DNA from: Streptomyces ficellus
GTDB taxonomy: Bacteria; Actinomycetota; Actinomycetes; Streptomycetales; Streptomycetaceae
NCBI RefSeq assembly: GCF_009739905.1
Contig: NZ_CP034279.1
Coordinates: forward strand, 2,170,001-2,234,000
Length of the DNA stretch: 64,000 nt
Direction of reading: 5' to 3'
The position numbers and the translations under genes were made by a program. Positions 43,896 to 53,160 of the stretch are shown here, piece after piece. Each line of letters opens with the position of its first letter. Position 1 is the first letter of the stretch. The notes below the pieces were generated by a model, which was given only the letters and a program-made list of their open reading frames with translations, was not told the DNA's origin and ran no database searches.

Positions 43896-44831
43896 GTGAT
43901 CGAGCTCGAGGGGCTTACGAAACGATTCGGCAAGAAGACGGCGGTCGACCATCTCTCCTTCCAGGTCCGCCCCGGCGTGGTGACGGGTTTCCTCGGTCCG
44001 AACGGGGCGGGCAAGTCGACCACGATGCGGATGGTGCTGGGTCTGGACCACCCGACCAGCGGCACGGTCCGGATCGACGGCAAGCACTACCGGGAGCTCG
44101 ACGAGCCGCTGAAGTACATCGGCGCCCTGCTGGAGGCACGCGGGCTGCACGGCGGGCGGACCGCGTACAACAACCTGCTGTGCCTGGCGCAGTCCAATCG
44201 CATTCCGGAGAGACGGGTCCCGGAGGTGCTGGACCTCGTCGGACTCACGGCCGTGGCCCGGAGGAAACCGAAAGGTTTTTCGATGGGTATGGGTCAGCGG
44301 CTGGGAATCGCCGCCGCTCTCCTGGGTGACCCGCAAATCCTTATGTTCGACGAACCCGTCAATGGTCTGGACCCCGAGGGAATTCACTGGATCCGCAATC
44401 TGATGAAGGCGCTGGCCGGCGAAGGCCGGACGATCTTCGTTTCCAGCCATCTGATGAGCGAAATGGCCCTCACCGCCGACCACTTGATCGTGATCGGGCA
44501 GGGCAAGCTGCTCGCGGACACCTCGATGGCGGATTTCATCCACCAGAACTCCCGCAGTTATGTACGGCTGCGCTCCCCTCAGCGCGAGCAGCTGCGCGAC
44601 GCGCTCCACGACGACGGGCTCACGGCGGTCGACGCCGCGAACGGCACGCTGGAGGTCGACGGCGCGACGACCGAGCGGATCGGTGACCTGGCGGCCCGCC
44701 ACGGGATCACGCTGCACGAGCTGAGTGCCCAGCGGGCCTCGCTGGAGGAGGCGTTCATGCAGATGACGGCGGCGTCGGTGGAGTACCACGCCCACTCCGC
44801 GCCCGGGCCCCAGTGGCAGAAGGAGGTCTGA
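43896..44831 (+). CDS. ABC transporter ATP-binding protein 1
   Basis: The 311-residue ATPase has Walker A GFLGPNGAGKSTTMRM, a Q-loop region LLEARGLHGGRTAY, the C-loop SMGMGQRLGIAAALLG, Walker B ILMFDEPVNGLDP, and the H-loop SSHLMSEMALTA. The usual LSGGQ is replaced by SMGMGQ. An approximately 90-residue C-terminal extension (YVRLRSPQREQLRDAL, LEEAFMQMT) is typical of multidrug or bacitracin-type ATPases. It lies two bases before its permease gene. The substrate is unknown. Very similar to the second ATPase at 45746, so the pair probably arose by tandem duplication. Confidence 0.92.
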   Translation: MIELEGLTKRFGKKTAVDHLSFQVRPGVVTGFLGPNGAGKSTTMRMVLGLDHPTSGTVRIDGKHYRELDEPLKYIGALLEARGLHGGRTAYNNLLCLAQSNRIPERRVPEVLDLVGLTAVARRKPKGFSMGMGQRLGIAAALLGDPQILMFDEPVNGLDPEGIHWIRNLMKALAGEGRTIFVSSHLMSEMALTADHLIVIGQGKLLADTSMADFIHQNSRSYVRLRSPQREQLRDALHDDGLTAVDAANGTLEVDGATTERIGDLAARHGITLHELSAQRASLEEAFMQMTAASVEYHAHSAPGPQWQKEV

Positions 44832-44833
44832 CG

Positions 44834-45613
44834 ATGGCGTCGGCACCCGCGGTCCTCCGGTCGGAGTGGACCAAGATCCGTACGGTCTCCTCGACCGTCT
44901 GGACCCTGGCCAGCGCGCTGGTCGTCACCGTCGCCATGGGCGCGGCCCTGTCCGCCCTGGTGAACGAGACCTTCGAGGAGATGCCCGAGATCGAGCAGGC
45001 CACCTTCGACGCGACCGTCGTCAGCTTCTCCGGCATGCTGCTGGGCCAGCTGGCGATGGTGGTGTTCGGCGTGCTGGTGGTCGGCACCGAATACAGCACC
45101 GGCATGATCCGCACGTCGCTGGCTGCCGTGCCGCAGCGGGCGTCCTTCCTCTTCAGCAAGATCGCGGTCGGCGGGGCGCTGGCCCTCGTCGTGGGTCTGG
45201 TGACCAGCTTCCTGACCTTCTTCCTCGGCCAGGCCCTGCTCGGCGAGCACCGCACCGGCATCGGCGAGGAGAACGTGCTGCGCGCGGTGATCGGCGGCGG
45301 TCTCTACATGGGCCTGATGGCGGTGTTCTCGATGGGCGTGGCGGCGATGCTGCGCTCGACCGTGCTGTCCCTGGGCATCCTGGTGCCGTTCTTCTTCCTG
45401 ATCTCCCAGATCCTCTCGGCGGTGCCGAAGGCCAAGGAGGTCGCCGAGTACTTCCCCGACCAGGCCGGCTCCACGATCATGCAGGTGGTCCCGGGGGCGC
45501 TGGGCAGCGATCCGGCACCGTACAGCCCGTGGGGCGGCATGGGGATCATGGCGCTGTGGGTGGTGGCGGCCCTGGCCGGCGGGTACGTGGTGCTGAAGCG
45601 GCGGGACGCGTAA
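44834..45613 (+). CDS. ABC transporter permease 1
   Basis: The 259-residue product has about six membrane helices. The N-terminus SEWTKIRTVSSTVWTLASALVV and the region GTEYSTGMIRTSLAAVPQRASFLFSKI are hallmarks of ABC-2-type permeases such as those paired with bacitracin-like ATPases. ATG 44834 has GGAGG eight bases upstream; the GAGGTC of the site overlaps the ATPase stop. Works with the upstream ATPase as an export half-transporter. Substrate unknown. Confidence 0.9.
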   Translation: MASAPAVLRSEWTKIRTVSSTVWTLASALVVTVAMGAALSALVNETFEEMPEIEQATFDATVVSFSGMLLGQLAMVVFGVLVVGTEYSTGMIRTSLAAVPQRASFLFSKIAVGGALALVVGLVTSFLTFFLGQALLGEHRTGIGEENVLRAVIGGGLYMGLMAVFSMGVAAMLRSTVLSLGILVPFFFLISQILSAVPKAKEVAEYFPDQAGSTIMQVVPGALGSDPAPYSPWGGMGIMALWVVAALAGGYVVLKRRDA

Positions 45614-45745
45614 CGGCCCGGTCCCATCTGTTCCCGACCTTCGGTGGAACCGTCAAGGTGCGGATACCCTCTTACCTCTTACGGGGGTCCTGCGTCAGCG
45701 TGCCGCGGGCCCGACGACGCGAACACCTGTCGATGGGGCTGGAGA

Positions 45746-46933
45746 ATGATCGAGGCAGTCGGCCTGACGAAGCGCTACGGCGCCAAGACGGCCGTGTACA
45801 ACCTTTCCTTCCAGGTGAGGCCGGGGACCGTGACCGGCTTCCTGGGACCGAACGGCTCCGGCAAGTCCACGACGATGCGCATGATCCTCGGGCTGGACCG
45901 GCCGACGTCCGGCCATGTGACCATCGGCGGCCACCCCTTCCGGCAGCTGCCGAACGCGCCGCGGCAGGTGGGCGCCCTGCTCGACGCCAAGGCCGTGCAC
46001 GGCGGCCGCACCGCCCGCAACCACCTGCTGTCGCTGGCGCAGCTCGCCGGCATCCCGGCGCGCCGCGTCGACGAGGTGCTCGGGGTCGTCGGCCTCCAGG
46101 ACGTGGCCCGCAAGCGGTCCAACGGGTTCTCGCTCGGCATGGGGCAGCGCCTCGGCATCGCCGCCGCGCTGCTCGGCGACCCGCAGGTGCTGCTGTTCGA
46201 CGAACCGGTCAACGGCCTGGACCCCGAGGGCATCCTCTGGGTGCGCAACCTGATGAAGGCGCTGGCCGCCGAGGGCCGGACGGTCTTCGTCTCCTCGCAC
46301 CTGATGAGCGAGATGGCCCTCACCGCCGAGCACCTCATCGTCATCGGCCGCGGCCAGCTGCTGGCCGACATGAGCGTCAAGGACTTCATCTCGGCCAACT
46401 CCGCGGACTTCGCGCGGGTGCGTACGCCGCAGACCGACCCCGCGCAGCGGGACAAGCTCATGGGCGTGCTCGCCGAGGCCGGCGGCCAGGTCCTCTCGGA
46501 GCCGGACGGCGCCCTGCGCGTGACCGGGCTGCCGCTCCCCCGCATCAGCGACCTCGCGCACGAGGCCGACGTACGCGTCTGGGAGCTGTCGCCGCACCAG
46601 GCCTCGCTGGAGGAGGCGTACATGCGCCTGACCCAGGGCGCCGTGGACTACCGCTCGACGACCGACCAGCGGGCCGGCCTGATGCAGCAGCCGGACCCGA
46701 TGGGCTACGCGCCCCCGCAGCAGGTCGCCGTCCCGGACGTGCCGCAGCAGGGCTGGTACGCCCCGCCGCCGCCCGGACAGAACCCGTACGCGGCCGGACA
46801 GCAGCACCCCGCGCCGCCGGCCCAGCAGCCCGCGCCGCCCGCCGGCCCCCCGGCGCCCGTGCAGGCCCCCGCCGCGCCGCCCGCGCCCGCCGCGGCCCCC
46901 GCAGACCTGAGCAAGAGCGAGGACGCCCGATGA
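45746..46933 (+). CDS. ABC transporter ATP-binding protein 2 with Pro-rich tail
   Basis: The 395-residue paralog of the 43896 ATPase has Walker A GFLGPNGSGKSTTMRM, C-loop SLGMGQRLGIAAALLG, Walker B VLLFDEPVNGLDP, and H-loop SSHLMSEMALTAEH. It differs by a roughly 100-residue C-terminal tail rich in Pro, Gln and Ala (MQQPDPMGYAPPQQ onward) with no known function. ATG 45746 lies just after GGGGCTGGAGA. It is separated from the first pair by 132 nt and coupled to the following permease by an ATGA overlap. Confidence 0.92.
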   Translation: MIEAVGLTKRYGAKTAVYNLSFQVRPGTVTGFLGPNGSGKSTTMRMILGLDRPTSGHVTIGGHPFRQLPNAPRQVGALLDAKAVHGGRTARNHLLSLAQLAGIPARRVDEVLGVVGLQDVARKRSNGFSLGMGQRLGIAAALLGDPQVLLFDEPVNGLDPEGILWVRNLMKALAAEGRTVFVSSHLMSEMALTAEHLIVIGRGQLLADMSVKDFISANSADFARVRTPQTDPAQRDKLMGVLAEAGGQVLSEPDGALRVTGLPLPRISDLAHEADVRVWELSPHQASLEEAYMRLTQGAVDYRSTTDQRAGLMQQPDPMGYAPPQQVAVPDVPQQGWYAPPPPGQNPYAAGQQHPAPPAQQPAPPAGPPAPVQAPAAPPAPAAAPADLSKSEDAR

Positions 46934-47742
46934 CCACCGCCCCCTACCAGCAGCAGCAGTACACCTCCCCCATCCCGGTGCGCCGCGCCCACCTCGGGGA
47001 CGCGCTCGCCTCGGAGTGGACGAAGATCCGCTCGGTGCGCTCCACGATGTGGACGCTCGGCGTGATGGTCCTGCTCATGGTCGGCGTCGGGCTGCTCGCC
47101 GTCGTCGCCATCAACGCGACCGACACGGACATGGGCGGGGAGCCCGTCCTCGGGCTGGGCTTCAACGGCGTGCTGCTCGGCTCGATCTGCGTCGTCACGC
47201 TGGGCGTGCTGACCATCTCGTCCGAGTACGGCACCGGCATGATCCGTACGACGCTGACGGCGTGCCCGAGCCGCAGCCGGGTGCTGGCCGCCAAGGCCAT
47301 CGTCTTCTTCCTGGTCACCCTGGTGGTCACCTCGATCACGGCGGCCCTGGTCGCGGCGATGCAGAGCGCGATGCTCGACGGGGGCAGCGCCACCGGTGAG
47401 CAGTGGGTGCGCGCGACGCTCGGTGCGGGCCTGTTCACGGCGGTGCTCGGCCTGTTCGCGATGGCCGTGGGCGCGCTGGTCCGCCACTCGGCCGGGGCGA
47501 TCACCATCATGATCGGCCTGATGCTGCTCCCGCTGGTGGCCGGCATGTTCATGTCCTCGATGCCGGAGGTGCAGGAGTTCCTGTTCCAGTACTCGGTGCC
47601 GAGCCTGCTCATCGCCTTCTACAGCGAGACGGGTCTGACCGAGGGGGGCCCGCACGGCTGGACGCCGCTGTGGATCCTGAGCGGCGTGACCGCCGTCATG
47701 CTGGCCGGCGCGTTCTTCGCCACGGAGCGGCGCGACGTGTGA
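46930..47742 (+). CDS. ABC transporter permease 2
   Basis: The 270-residue ABC-2-type permease has a Gln/Tyr-rich N-terminal segment (about 20 residues, TAPYQQQQYTSP), then SEWTKIRSVRSTMWTLGVMVLL and EYGTGMIRTTLTACPSRSRVLAAK, the same signature as permease 1. About six membrane helices follow, ending FFATERRDV. ATGA overlap with the ATPase. A Gln-rich lead plus the Pro/Gln tail of its ATPase is a matching low-complexity pair not seen in the first transporter. Ends at a terminator. Confidence 0.9.
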   Translation: MTTAPYQQQQYTSPIPVRRAHLGDALASEWTKIRSVRSTMWTLGVMVLLMVGVGLLAVVAINATDTDMGGEPVLGLGFNGVLLGSICVVTLGVLTISSEYGTGMIRTTLTACPSRSRVLAAKAIVFFLVTLVVTSITAALVAAMQSAMLDGGSATGEQWVRATLGAGLFTAVLGLFAMAVGALVRHSAGAITIMIGLMLLPLVAGMFMSSMPEVQEFLFQYSVPSLLIAFYSETGLTEGGPHGWTPLWILSGVTAVMLAGAFFATERRDV

Positions 47743-47751
47743 TCCGGGCGG

Positions 47752-47774
47752 GCCGGCCCGGCGCACGGGCCGGC
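47752..47774 (+). terminator. Terminator after the ABC transporter
   Basis: A 9-bp stem GCCGGCCCG (47752-47760) with CGGGCCGGC (47766-47774), nine nt after the stop. Confidence 0.65.
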
Positions 47775-47867
47775 TCCTCCCCGGCGCGGCGATCCGGGAG
47801 GACGTCGGGCACACACATTTCCTGCGGAATTCCCGCCGTCGGCCTTTTTCTGGGCGCCGCACTGCCC

Positions 47868-47873
47868 TAAACT
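47868..47873 (+). promoter_or_regulatory. Leaderless -10 box of the 4,6-dehydratase gene
   Basis: TAAACT seven bases before the ATG at 47881, with no ribosome-binding site in between. No clear -35 is present, only a T-rich stretch near 47845. Confidence 0.5.
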
Positions 47874-47880
47874 CTGCACA

Positions 47881-48876
47881 ATGCGTATTCTCGTAACCGG
47901 CGGAGCCGGATTCATCGGCTCGGAGTTCGTACGCCAATTGATAAAGGGCTCCCTCGCCCTCACCGCTTCACAGGTCACCGTACTGGACAAGCTGACCTAT
48001 TCCGGAGTCCTCGCCAACCTGGATCCGGTGGCGGGCATGCCGGGCTATTCGTTCGTGCGGGGCGACATCTGCGACCCGGCGGTCGTGGACGAGGTCATGG
48101 CGGGGCAGGACGCCGTCGTGCACTTCGCCGCCGAGTCGCACGTGGACAGGTCCATCTCCGACGCCGGGCCGTTCGTCACCACGAACGTGCTCGGCACGCA
48201 GGTCCTGCTGGACGCGGCCCGCCGGCACGGCGTGGGGCGGTTCCTGCACGTCTCGACGGACGAGGTGTACGGGTCGATCAGCGAGGGGTCGTGGCCGGTG
48301 GGGCAGCCGCTGGCGCCCAACTCGCCGTACGCCGCCTCCAAGGCCGCGTCCGACATGATGGCGCTCGCGCAGCACCGCACACACGGCATGGACGTCGTCA
48401 TCACGCGCTGCTCGAACAACTACGGCCCTTACCAGTTCCCGGAAAAGGTGATTCCCCTTTTCATCACCCGGCTGTTCGCCGGTAATTCCGTTCCCCTTTA
48501 CGGAGACGGTGGGAACGTGCGCGACTGGCTCCATGTCAGTGACCATTGCCGGGGAATAGGACTGGCGCTCTCACACGGGCGGGCCGGGCAGGTGTACCAC
48601 TTGGGCGGCGGTCAGGAGATGAGTAATCTCCAGCTCGTCGAAGAGCTGCTGCGCGCCACCGGAACGGGGTGGGAACTCGTGGAACGGGTGGCCGATCGCA
48701 AGGGACACGACCGGCGCTATTCGCTCGACATCGGCAGGAGTCGCGAGGAGCTGGGCTACGAGCCCCTCATCCCCTTCGGCGAGGGGCTCGCCGACACCAT
48801 CGCCTGGTACCGCGACAACGAATACTGGTGGGAGCCGCTGCTCGGCGGCGCCGCCCGCCTCGCACCGGCCGGATGA
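47881..48876 (+). CDS. rmlB: dTDP-glucose 4,6-dehydratase
   Basis: The 331-residue SDR enzyme makes dTDP-4-keto-6-deoxyglucose, the branch point of deoxysugar pathways. Motifs: MRILVTGGAGFIGSEFV (NAD site), DKLTYSG, HFAAESHVDRSI, STDEVYGS (catalytic Asp-Glu), YAASKAASD (Tyr-Lys pair), RCSNNYGPYQFPEKVIPL, and LHVSDHCRGI. It is the sole rightward gene of the cluster and convergent to the sugar operon, across a terminator. Immediately upstream is core DNA, so it marks the cluster's left boundary. It would be called DesIV/TylA2-type within antibiotic pathways. Confidence 0.95.
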   Translation: MRILVTGGAGFIGSEFVRQLIKGSLALTASQVTVLDKLTYSGVLANLDPVAGMPGYSFVRGDICDPAVVDEVMAGQDAVVHFAAESHVDRSISDAGPFVTTNVLGTQVLLDAARRHGVGRFLHVSTDEVYGSISEGSWPVGQPLAPNSPYAASKAASDMMALAQHRTHGMDVVITRCSNNYGPYQFPEKVIPLFITRLFAGNSVPLYGDGGNVRDWLHVSDHCRGIGLALSHGRAGQVYHLGGGQEMSNLQLVEELLRATGTGWELVERVADRKGHDRRYSLDIGRSREELGYEPLIPFGEGLADTIAWYRDNEYWWEPLLGGAARLAPAG

Positions 48877-48878
48877 AC

Positions 48879-48918
48879 AGCGGGCGCCGCCTGTCGTTCC
48901 CGACAGGCGGCGCCCGCT
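48879..48918. terminator. Bidirectional terminator between rmlB and the sugar operon
   Basis: A perfect 18-bp stem, 48879-48896 with 48901-48918, around a TTCC loop. It serves both convergent genes. Confidence 0.9.
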
Positions 48919-48934
48919 CGTACGCGGTTCCCGC

Positions 48935-50335
48935 TCACAGGCGCACGGCGCCCGCGTTGACGCACGAGAGCAGCGTCCGGGCCTGGACGTTCAGGTAGTG
49001 GCCGTGCGAGGACAGGGCGCTCAACTGGTCCGGCGTCGCCCACTGGTAGCCGGGCCCGGGGTCCAGCGGGGCTACGGTGTCGTCGGCCTCGACGAACATG
49101 TACCGGATCTCGGCGTTGAGGAACCGACCGCCCTCCTCCGAGTGGACCGCCTCATAGCGGACCCGGCCCTCCTCCGCCGCCGCCAGAACCGTGTCGAGGA
49201 ACGCGGGACGCCGCTCGCGCGGCAGGTGCTGCCAGTTCCTCGGTGTGGCCTGGACCGTCGGGGCCAGTTCGACCCTGTCGAGGAAGCCGGCCTCCATCTT
49301 GGCGTTGACCAGCAGGTGCGGTACACCGTCGACAACGCGGTACAGGAAGGCGGCGACGCCCGTGTCGCAGGGCTCGATCAGGGGCTGGGACCAGCCGGTG
49401 ACCTCGCGGCTGCCCGCCTCGACGGCGACCCCCGTGACACGGAAGTAGCGGCCGTCGGGCCGGGCGAGGCCGTGCGCGTCACGCTCCCAGCCGTCGACGT
49501 CGGCCAGCGGTATCGTCCGCGCCTCCACCTCGTGGCGGGCCCGCTCCGCGGTGAACCACGAGAGCAGCTCCGTGTCGGAGCGCAGCGCGCCCGTGCCGGG
49601 CTCCGCGACCGGGAAGCAGGAGATGACCGTACGGGCGTCCATGTTGACCACGTTGTCCAGCCGCAGCAGCTCCCCGATCTGGCCCAGGGTCAGCCAGCAG
49701 TAGTCGGGCGCGACCGGAACGTCCGCCTCGGTCTCGACCAGCATGTTGCGGTTGACCTTGCGGTAGAACCACGCGCCGTGCTCCGACTGGAGCGAGTCGC
49801 TGAGGATCCGCCCCGAGCTCCGGTCGGTGAAGTGTTCCAGGTAGGCGACGCCGGAGCCCTGGTGGACCCGCTGGTAATTGCTGCGGGTGGCCTGGACGGT
49901 CGGCGAGATCTGGAGCAGGTTGCGGTTGCCGGGTTCCATCTTGGCCTGCACCAGGAAGTGGAGGACCCCGTCGAACTCCTTGGCGAGGATGCCGAGGATG
50001 CCGACCTCCGGCTGGTGGATGATCGGCTGGCGCCACTCGGGCACCGGCCCCTCCCCCACGGTGACCGCGAGCCCCACCACGGAGAAGAACCTGCCGGTGT
50101 GGTGGCGCAGGTCGCCCGTACCCGGTGCGAAGGACCATCCGTCCAGGCCGTCGAGCGGAACGCGCTCCACCCGGAAGCGGTGGGCGCGGGCCCGCTCGGC
50201 CAGCCAGCCGGCGACCTGGTCCGTCCGCAGGTGGCAGCCGCCGCCCGTGGCGGCCGCCGACCGGGCGAGCCGGGCGGACAGCGACTGCTCCACGCGGGGG
50301 CGCAGGCGGGTGGGGACGGCGGTGCCGGCGCTCAT
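48935..50335 (-). CDS. NDP-hexose 2,3-dehydratase
   Basis: A 466-residue enzyme that removes the C2 hydroxyl of dTDP-4-keto-6-deoxyglucose, committing to 2-deoxysugars (TylX3/DnmT/EryBVI family). The protein is two repeated halves: EWRQPIIHQPEVGILGIL...LHFLVQAKMEPGN...SPTVQAT in the first, and GWSQPLIEPCDTGVAAFL...HLLVNAKMEAGF...APTVQAT in the second, as expected for this family. The ATG overlaps the previous stop (ATGA). Last gene of the leftward operon. Confidence 0.94.
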   Translation of the reverse strand: MSAGTAVPTRLRPRVEQSLSARLARSAAATGGGCHLRTDQVAGWLAERARAHRFRVERVPLDGLDGWSFAPGTGDLRHHTGRFFSVVGLAVTVGEGPVPEWRQPIIHQPEVGILGILAKEFDGVLHFLVQAKMEPGNRNLLQISPTVQATRSNYQRVHQGSGVAYLEHFTDRSSGRILSDSLQSEHGAWFYRKVNRNMLVETEADVPVAPDYCWLTLGQIGELLRLDNVVNMDARTVISCFPVAEPGTGALRSDTELLSWFTAERARHEVEARTIPLADVDGWERDAHGLARPDGRYFRVTGVAVEAGSREVTGWSQPLIEPCDTGVAAFLYRVVDGVPHLLVNAKMEAGFLDRVELAPTVQATPRNWQHLPRERRPAFLDTVLAAAEEGRVRYEAVHSEEGGRFLNAEIRYMFVEADDTVAPLDPGPGYQWATPDQLSALSSHGHYLNVQARTLLSCVNAGAVRL

Positions 50336-51327
50336 GACGCCTGCCGTCCCCGCACGTCCGCCAGGTGGGCGACGGTGCGGCGCAGCGCCTCCTCCAGCGG
50401 GGTGCGCGGGCTCCAGCCGGTGGCGGCGCGGAACGCCGAGGCGTCGACGGCGATGTCGGCGAAGTCGCCGGGATCCGCGTGGCCCGGCGGGTCCACGGAC
50501 AGCACCGGCACGGGCGGCTTGCCCGTGTGCGCCGCGACCAGGTCGGCGACCTGCTGGAAGACCTCGCCGAGCGGCCGGGCGACACCGGTGCCCACCAGCC
50601 AGTGGCGGCCGGCGAGTGCCTCGGGGCGTCCGGCGCCGGCGACCAGGGCGCGGGCCACGTCGTCCACGTACACCAGGTCGCGGCGGACCGTGCCGTCGTG
50701 CCACATGGTGATCGGCTCACCGGCAAGCGCCCGGCGGGTCATCGCCGAGACGACGCCGCGGTCGTCGGCGGTGGAGTCCGGACCCGAACCGAACACGGTG
50801 GGCAGCCGCAGGGAGGTGCCGTGCAGCACGCCACGGGCGTGGGCGGCCAGCAGGAGCCGCTCGGCGGCCAGCTTCTGCCGGTCGTACTCCCCCGACGGCC
50901 GGTCCGGCTCGGTGCCGTCGAGCACCTTGCCCCCGGTCGGGCCCGCCTGGCCCACCGTGCCGGTGAACAGGACCGTGGCGCGCGCACCGGTGCCCCGGTC
51001 GGCGAGGGCGGTGACGAGGTCGCGGACCAGGCCGACGTTGACCCGCTCGGCCTCGGTGTCGCCGTCCTCGATGCGCCAGGTGGAGGTGGCGGCACTGTAG
51101 AGGACGGTGTGGATGACGACGTCGGCGCCGTCGACGGCCGCGGCCACTTCGCCGGGGCCGGTGAGGTCGGCGGCGCGGACCTCGATGTCGGCGCGCGCGC
51201 CGGCGGGGACGGGTGCGGGCCGCCGGGAGACGGCCCGCACCCGCACCGGCTCACCGGCCAGCTCACGCAGCACGGCGGAGCCGATGAAGCCGGTCGCGCC
51301 GAGCAGGGTGATCAGCGGGGTGGTCAT
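50332..51327 (-). CDS. dTDP-4-keto-6-deoxyhexose 4-ketoreductase
   Basis: A 331-residue extended SDR protein with the NAD(P) site LLGATGFIGSAVLREL, HTVLYSAATSTW, the YDRQKLAAE Tyr-Lys pair, and RLPTVFGSG. This is the TylCIV/EryBIV/DnmV-type C4 ketoreductase class. It would set the C4 stereochemistry of the amino sugar in the last step. ATG 51327 overlaps the previous stop (ATGA) and its own stop overlaps the 2,3-dehydratase start, so three genes are translationally coupled. The class is confident; stereochemistry is not readable. Confidence 0.85.
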   Translation of the reverse strand: MTTPLITLLGATGFIGSAVLRELAGEPVRVRAVSRRPAPVPAGARADIEVRAADLTGPGEVAAAVDGADVVIHTVLYSAATSTWRIEDGDTEAERVNVGLVRDLVTALADRGTGARATVLFTGTVGQAGPTGGKVLDGTEPDRPSGEYDRQKLAAERLLLAAHARGVLHGTSLRLPTVFGSGPDSTADDRGVVSAMTRRALAGEPITMWHDGTVRRDLVYVDDVARALVAGAGRPEALAGRHWLVGTGVARPLGEVFQQVADLVAAHTGKPPVPVLSVDPPGHADPGDFADIAVDASAFRAATGWSPRTPLEEALRRTVAHLADVRGRQAS

Positions 51328-51926
51328 CCCCACAGCGCGGCCTCGACCTTCTGGCAGTCCTCGTAGGTGGGGAGCATGCCCAGCTCCTTGGCCTCGGCGA
51401 GGGTGGGCGCCACGCTGTCCCGCTCCGACTGGGCGAAGTCGAAGCCGTCGGGCAGGGCCAGGCCCAGCTCCGGGTCGAACGGGCTGATCGCGTACTCGTT
51501 CTCCGGTATGTAACCGGCGGCCATCACGTACACGATCATGGAGGCGTCCTGAAGCGACAGGAAGGCGTGGCCGACGCCGTCCGGAACGTACAGGGCCTTG
51601 CAGGTGTCACCGCTCAGCTCGGTGGTGAGCCACTGTCCGAACGTCGGGGAGCCCAGGCGCAGGTCGACCAGGAAGTCCTGCACCTTTCCGTGCGGGCAGT
51701 AGACGTACTTGGCGCGCCCGGGCGGGGTCTTGCTGAAGTGGACGCCGCGCAGCACGCCGCGGGCGGAGACGTTGTGGCTGATGTCGCGGACGGGGAAGAT
51801 CGTGTGGCCTACGCCGCCGGTGAAAGCGGCGTCCTGGTACGGGGACGAGAAGTGGCCCCGGTGGTCCTTGTACACGGGCGGCGTGAACGCGAAGACGCCC
51901 TCGATGGCCAGGCTCTGTACCTGCAT
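51324..51926 (-). CDS. dTDP-4-keto-6-deoxyhexose 3,5- or 5-epimerase
   Basis: The 200-residue RmlC-family cupin has PVYKDHRGHFSSPYQ, DISHNVSARGVLRGVHFSKTPPG (catalytic His), GKVQDFLVDLRLGSPTFGQW, and VPDGVGHAFLSLQD. It converts a D- to an L-configured intermediate by epimerising C5, or C3 and C5. In 3-amino-2-deoxysugar routes the C5 position is the important one. GGAAGGA lies nine bases before the ATG, 26 nt after the aminotransferase stop. The presence of this gene is the reason for proposing an L-sugar. Confidence 0.9.
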   Translation of the reverse strand: MQVQSLAIEGVFAFTPPVYKDHRGHFSSPYQDAAFTGGVGHTIFPVRDISHNVSARGVLRGVHFSKTPPGRAKYVYCPHGKVQDFLVDLRLGSPTFGQWLTTELSGDTCKALYVPDGVGHAFLSLQDASMIVYVMAAGYIPENEYAISPFDPELGLALPDGFDFAQSERDSVAPTLAEAKELGMLPTYEDCQKVEAALWG

Positions 51927-51952
51927 GGTGGTCGTTCCTTCCGATGGGGTGA

Positions 51953-53074
51953 TCACAGGGCGGCCAGGACGTCGCGGAGGGCCGCGATGGTCTTCTCCTG
52001 CACGGCCTCGGGCAGCGACGGGTACATCGGCAGGGAGAAGATCTCCCCGGCCAGCCTCTCGGTGACGGGCAGCGAACCCTTGGGCCAACCCAGGTGCTCG
52101 AAGCCCGACATGGTGTGCACCGGCCACGGGTAGCTGATGTTGAGGGAGATGTCGTGGGCCTTGAGGGCCTCGATGATCTCGTCGCGGCGCGGGTGGCGGG
52201 CGACGTACACGTAGTACACGTGTGTGTTGCCGTCGTTGGTGGCGGGCAGCTGGAGGCGGCCGGGGCCGGTCAGGTCGGCGAGGCCCTCCTCGTAGCGCCG
52301 GGCCACCGCGTTGCGGCCCTCGATGTAGCTGTCGAGGCGGGCGAGCTTGGTGCGCAGGATCTCGGCCTGCACCTCGTCCAGCCGAGCGTTGTGCCCCGGG
52401 GTGCGGACGACGTAGTAGACCTTGTCCATGCCGTAGTAGCGCAACTGCCGCAGGGCGCGGTCGGTTTCGTCGTCGGCGGTGATCACCGCGCCGCCGTCGC
52501 CGTACGCGCCGAGGACCTTGGTGGGGTAGAAGGAGAACGCCGCGGCGTCGCTCATCGTGCCGGCGAGGCTGCCGTGGTGGCGGGCGCCGTGCGCCTGGGC
52601 GCAGTCCTCCAGGATCTTCAGCCCGTGCTTCTCGGCGATCCGCCGCAGCGGCGCCATGTCGACGCACTGGCCGTAGAGGTGGACCGGCAGGAGCACCTTG
52701 GTGCGCGGGGTGATCGCGGCCTCGACCTGGTCGGTGTCCATGAGGAAGTCCTCCTCGCGGACGTCCACGAACACGGGGGTCGCACCGGCGCCCATGATGG
52801 CGACGACGGTGGGAGCCGCCGTGTTGGAGACGGTGATGACCTCGTCGCCGGGGCCGACGCCGAGGGCCTCCAGGGCGAGCTTCAGGGCGTTGGTGCCGTT
52901 GTCGACACCGGTGCAGTGGCCCACCCCGTGGTAGCCGGCGAACTCCTGCTCGAAGCCCTGGACGCTGTCGCCGAGGACCAGGCGGCCGGAGGAGAACACC
53001 TTCTCGACGGCGGCGAGGATGTCGGCCTTCTCCTTCTCGTACTCCGGCAGATAGTCCCAGACATAGGTGGTCAC
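51953..53074 (-). CDS. PLP-dependent nucleotide-sugar 3-aminotransferase (DnmJ-like)
   Basis: A 373-residue DegT/DnrJ/EryC1/StrS aminotransferase that puts an amine on a keto-sugar, most likely at C3. Motifs: [54 protein letters not shown], and [16 protein letters not shown] with the PLP Lys. The N-terminus [20 protein letters not shown] and the [11 protein letters not shown] end look very like the daunosamine enzyme DnmJ as I remember it. GTG 53074 has GAGGAG five bases upstream. Together with the 2,3-dehydratase, it points to a 3-amino-2,3,6-trideoxysugar. Confidence 0.9.
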   Translation of the reverse strand: MTTYVWDYLPEYEKEKADILAAVEKVFSSGRLVLGDSVQGFEQEFAGYHGVGHCTGVDNGTNALKLALEALGVGPGDEVITVSNTAAPTVVAIMGAGATPVFVDVREEDFLMDTDQVEAAITPRTKVLLPVHLYGQCVDMAPLRRIAEKHGLKILEDCAQAHGARHHGSLAGTMSDAAAFSFYPTKVLGAYGDGGAVITADDETDRALRQLRYYGMDKVYYVVRTPGHNARLDEVQAEILRTKLARLDSYIEGRNAVARRYEEGLADLTGPGRLQLPATNDGNTHVYYVYVARHPRRDEIIEALKAHDISLNISYPWPVHTMSGFEHLGWPKGSLPVTERLAGEIFSLPMYPSLPEAVQEKTIAALRDVLAAL

Positions 53075-53160
53075 GGGTACTCCTCGTGTTTCGTTGGGTT
53101 CGTGCGTGGCCGGAGAACCGTCGGCCGTGGTCGAAAGGTGGGGGTGCGGGACGCGCCGGT

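Noticed and set aside
51953..53074. Desosamine-type aminotransferase (DesV/TylB)
   Set aside because: The N-terminal and C-terminal signatures look closer to the daunosamine enzyme, and the accompanying 2,3-dehydratase indicates a 2-deoxy sugar.
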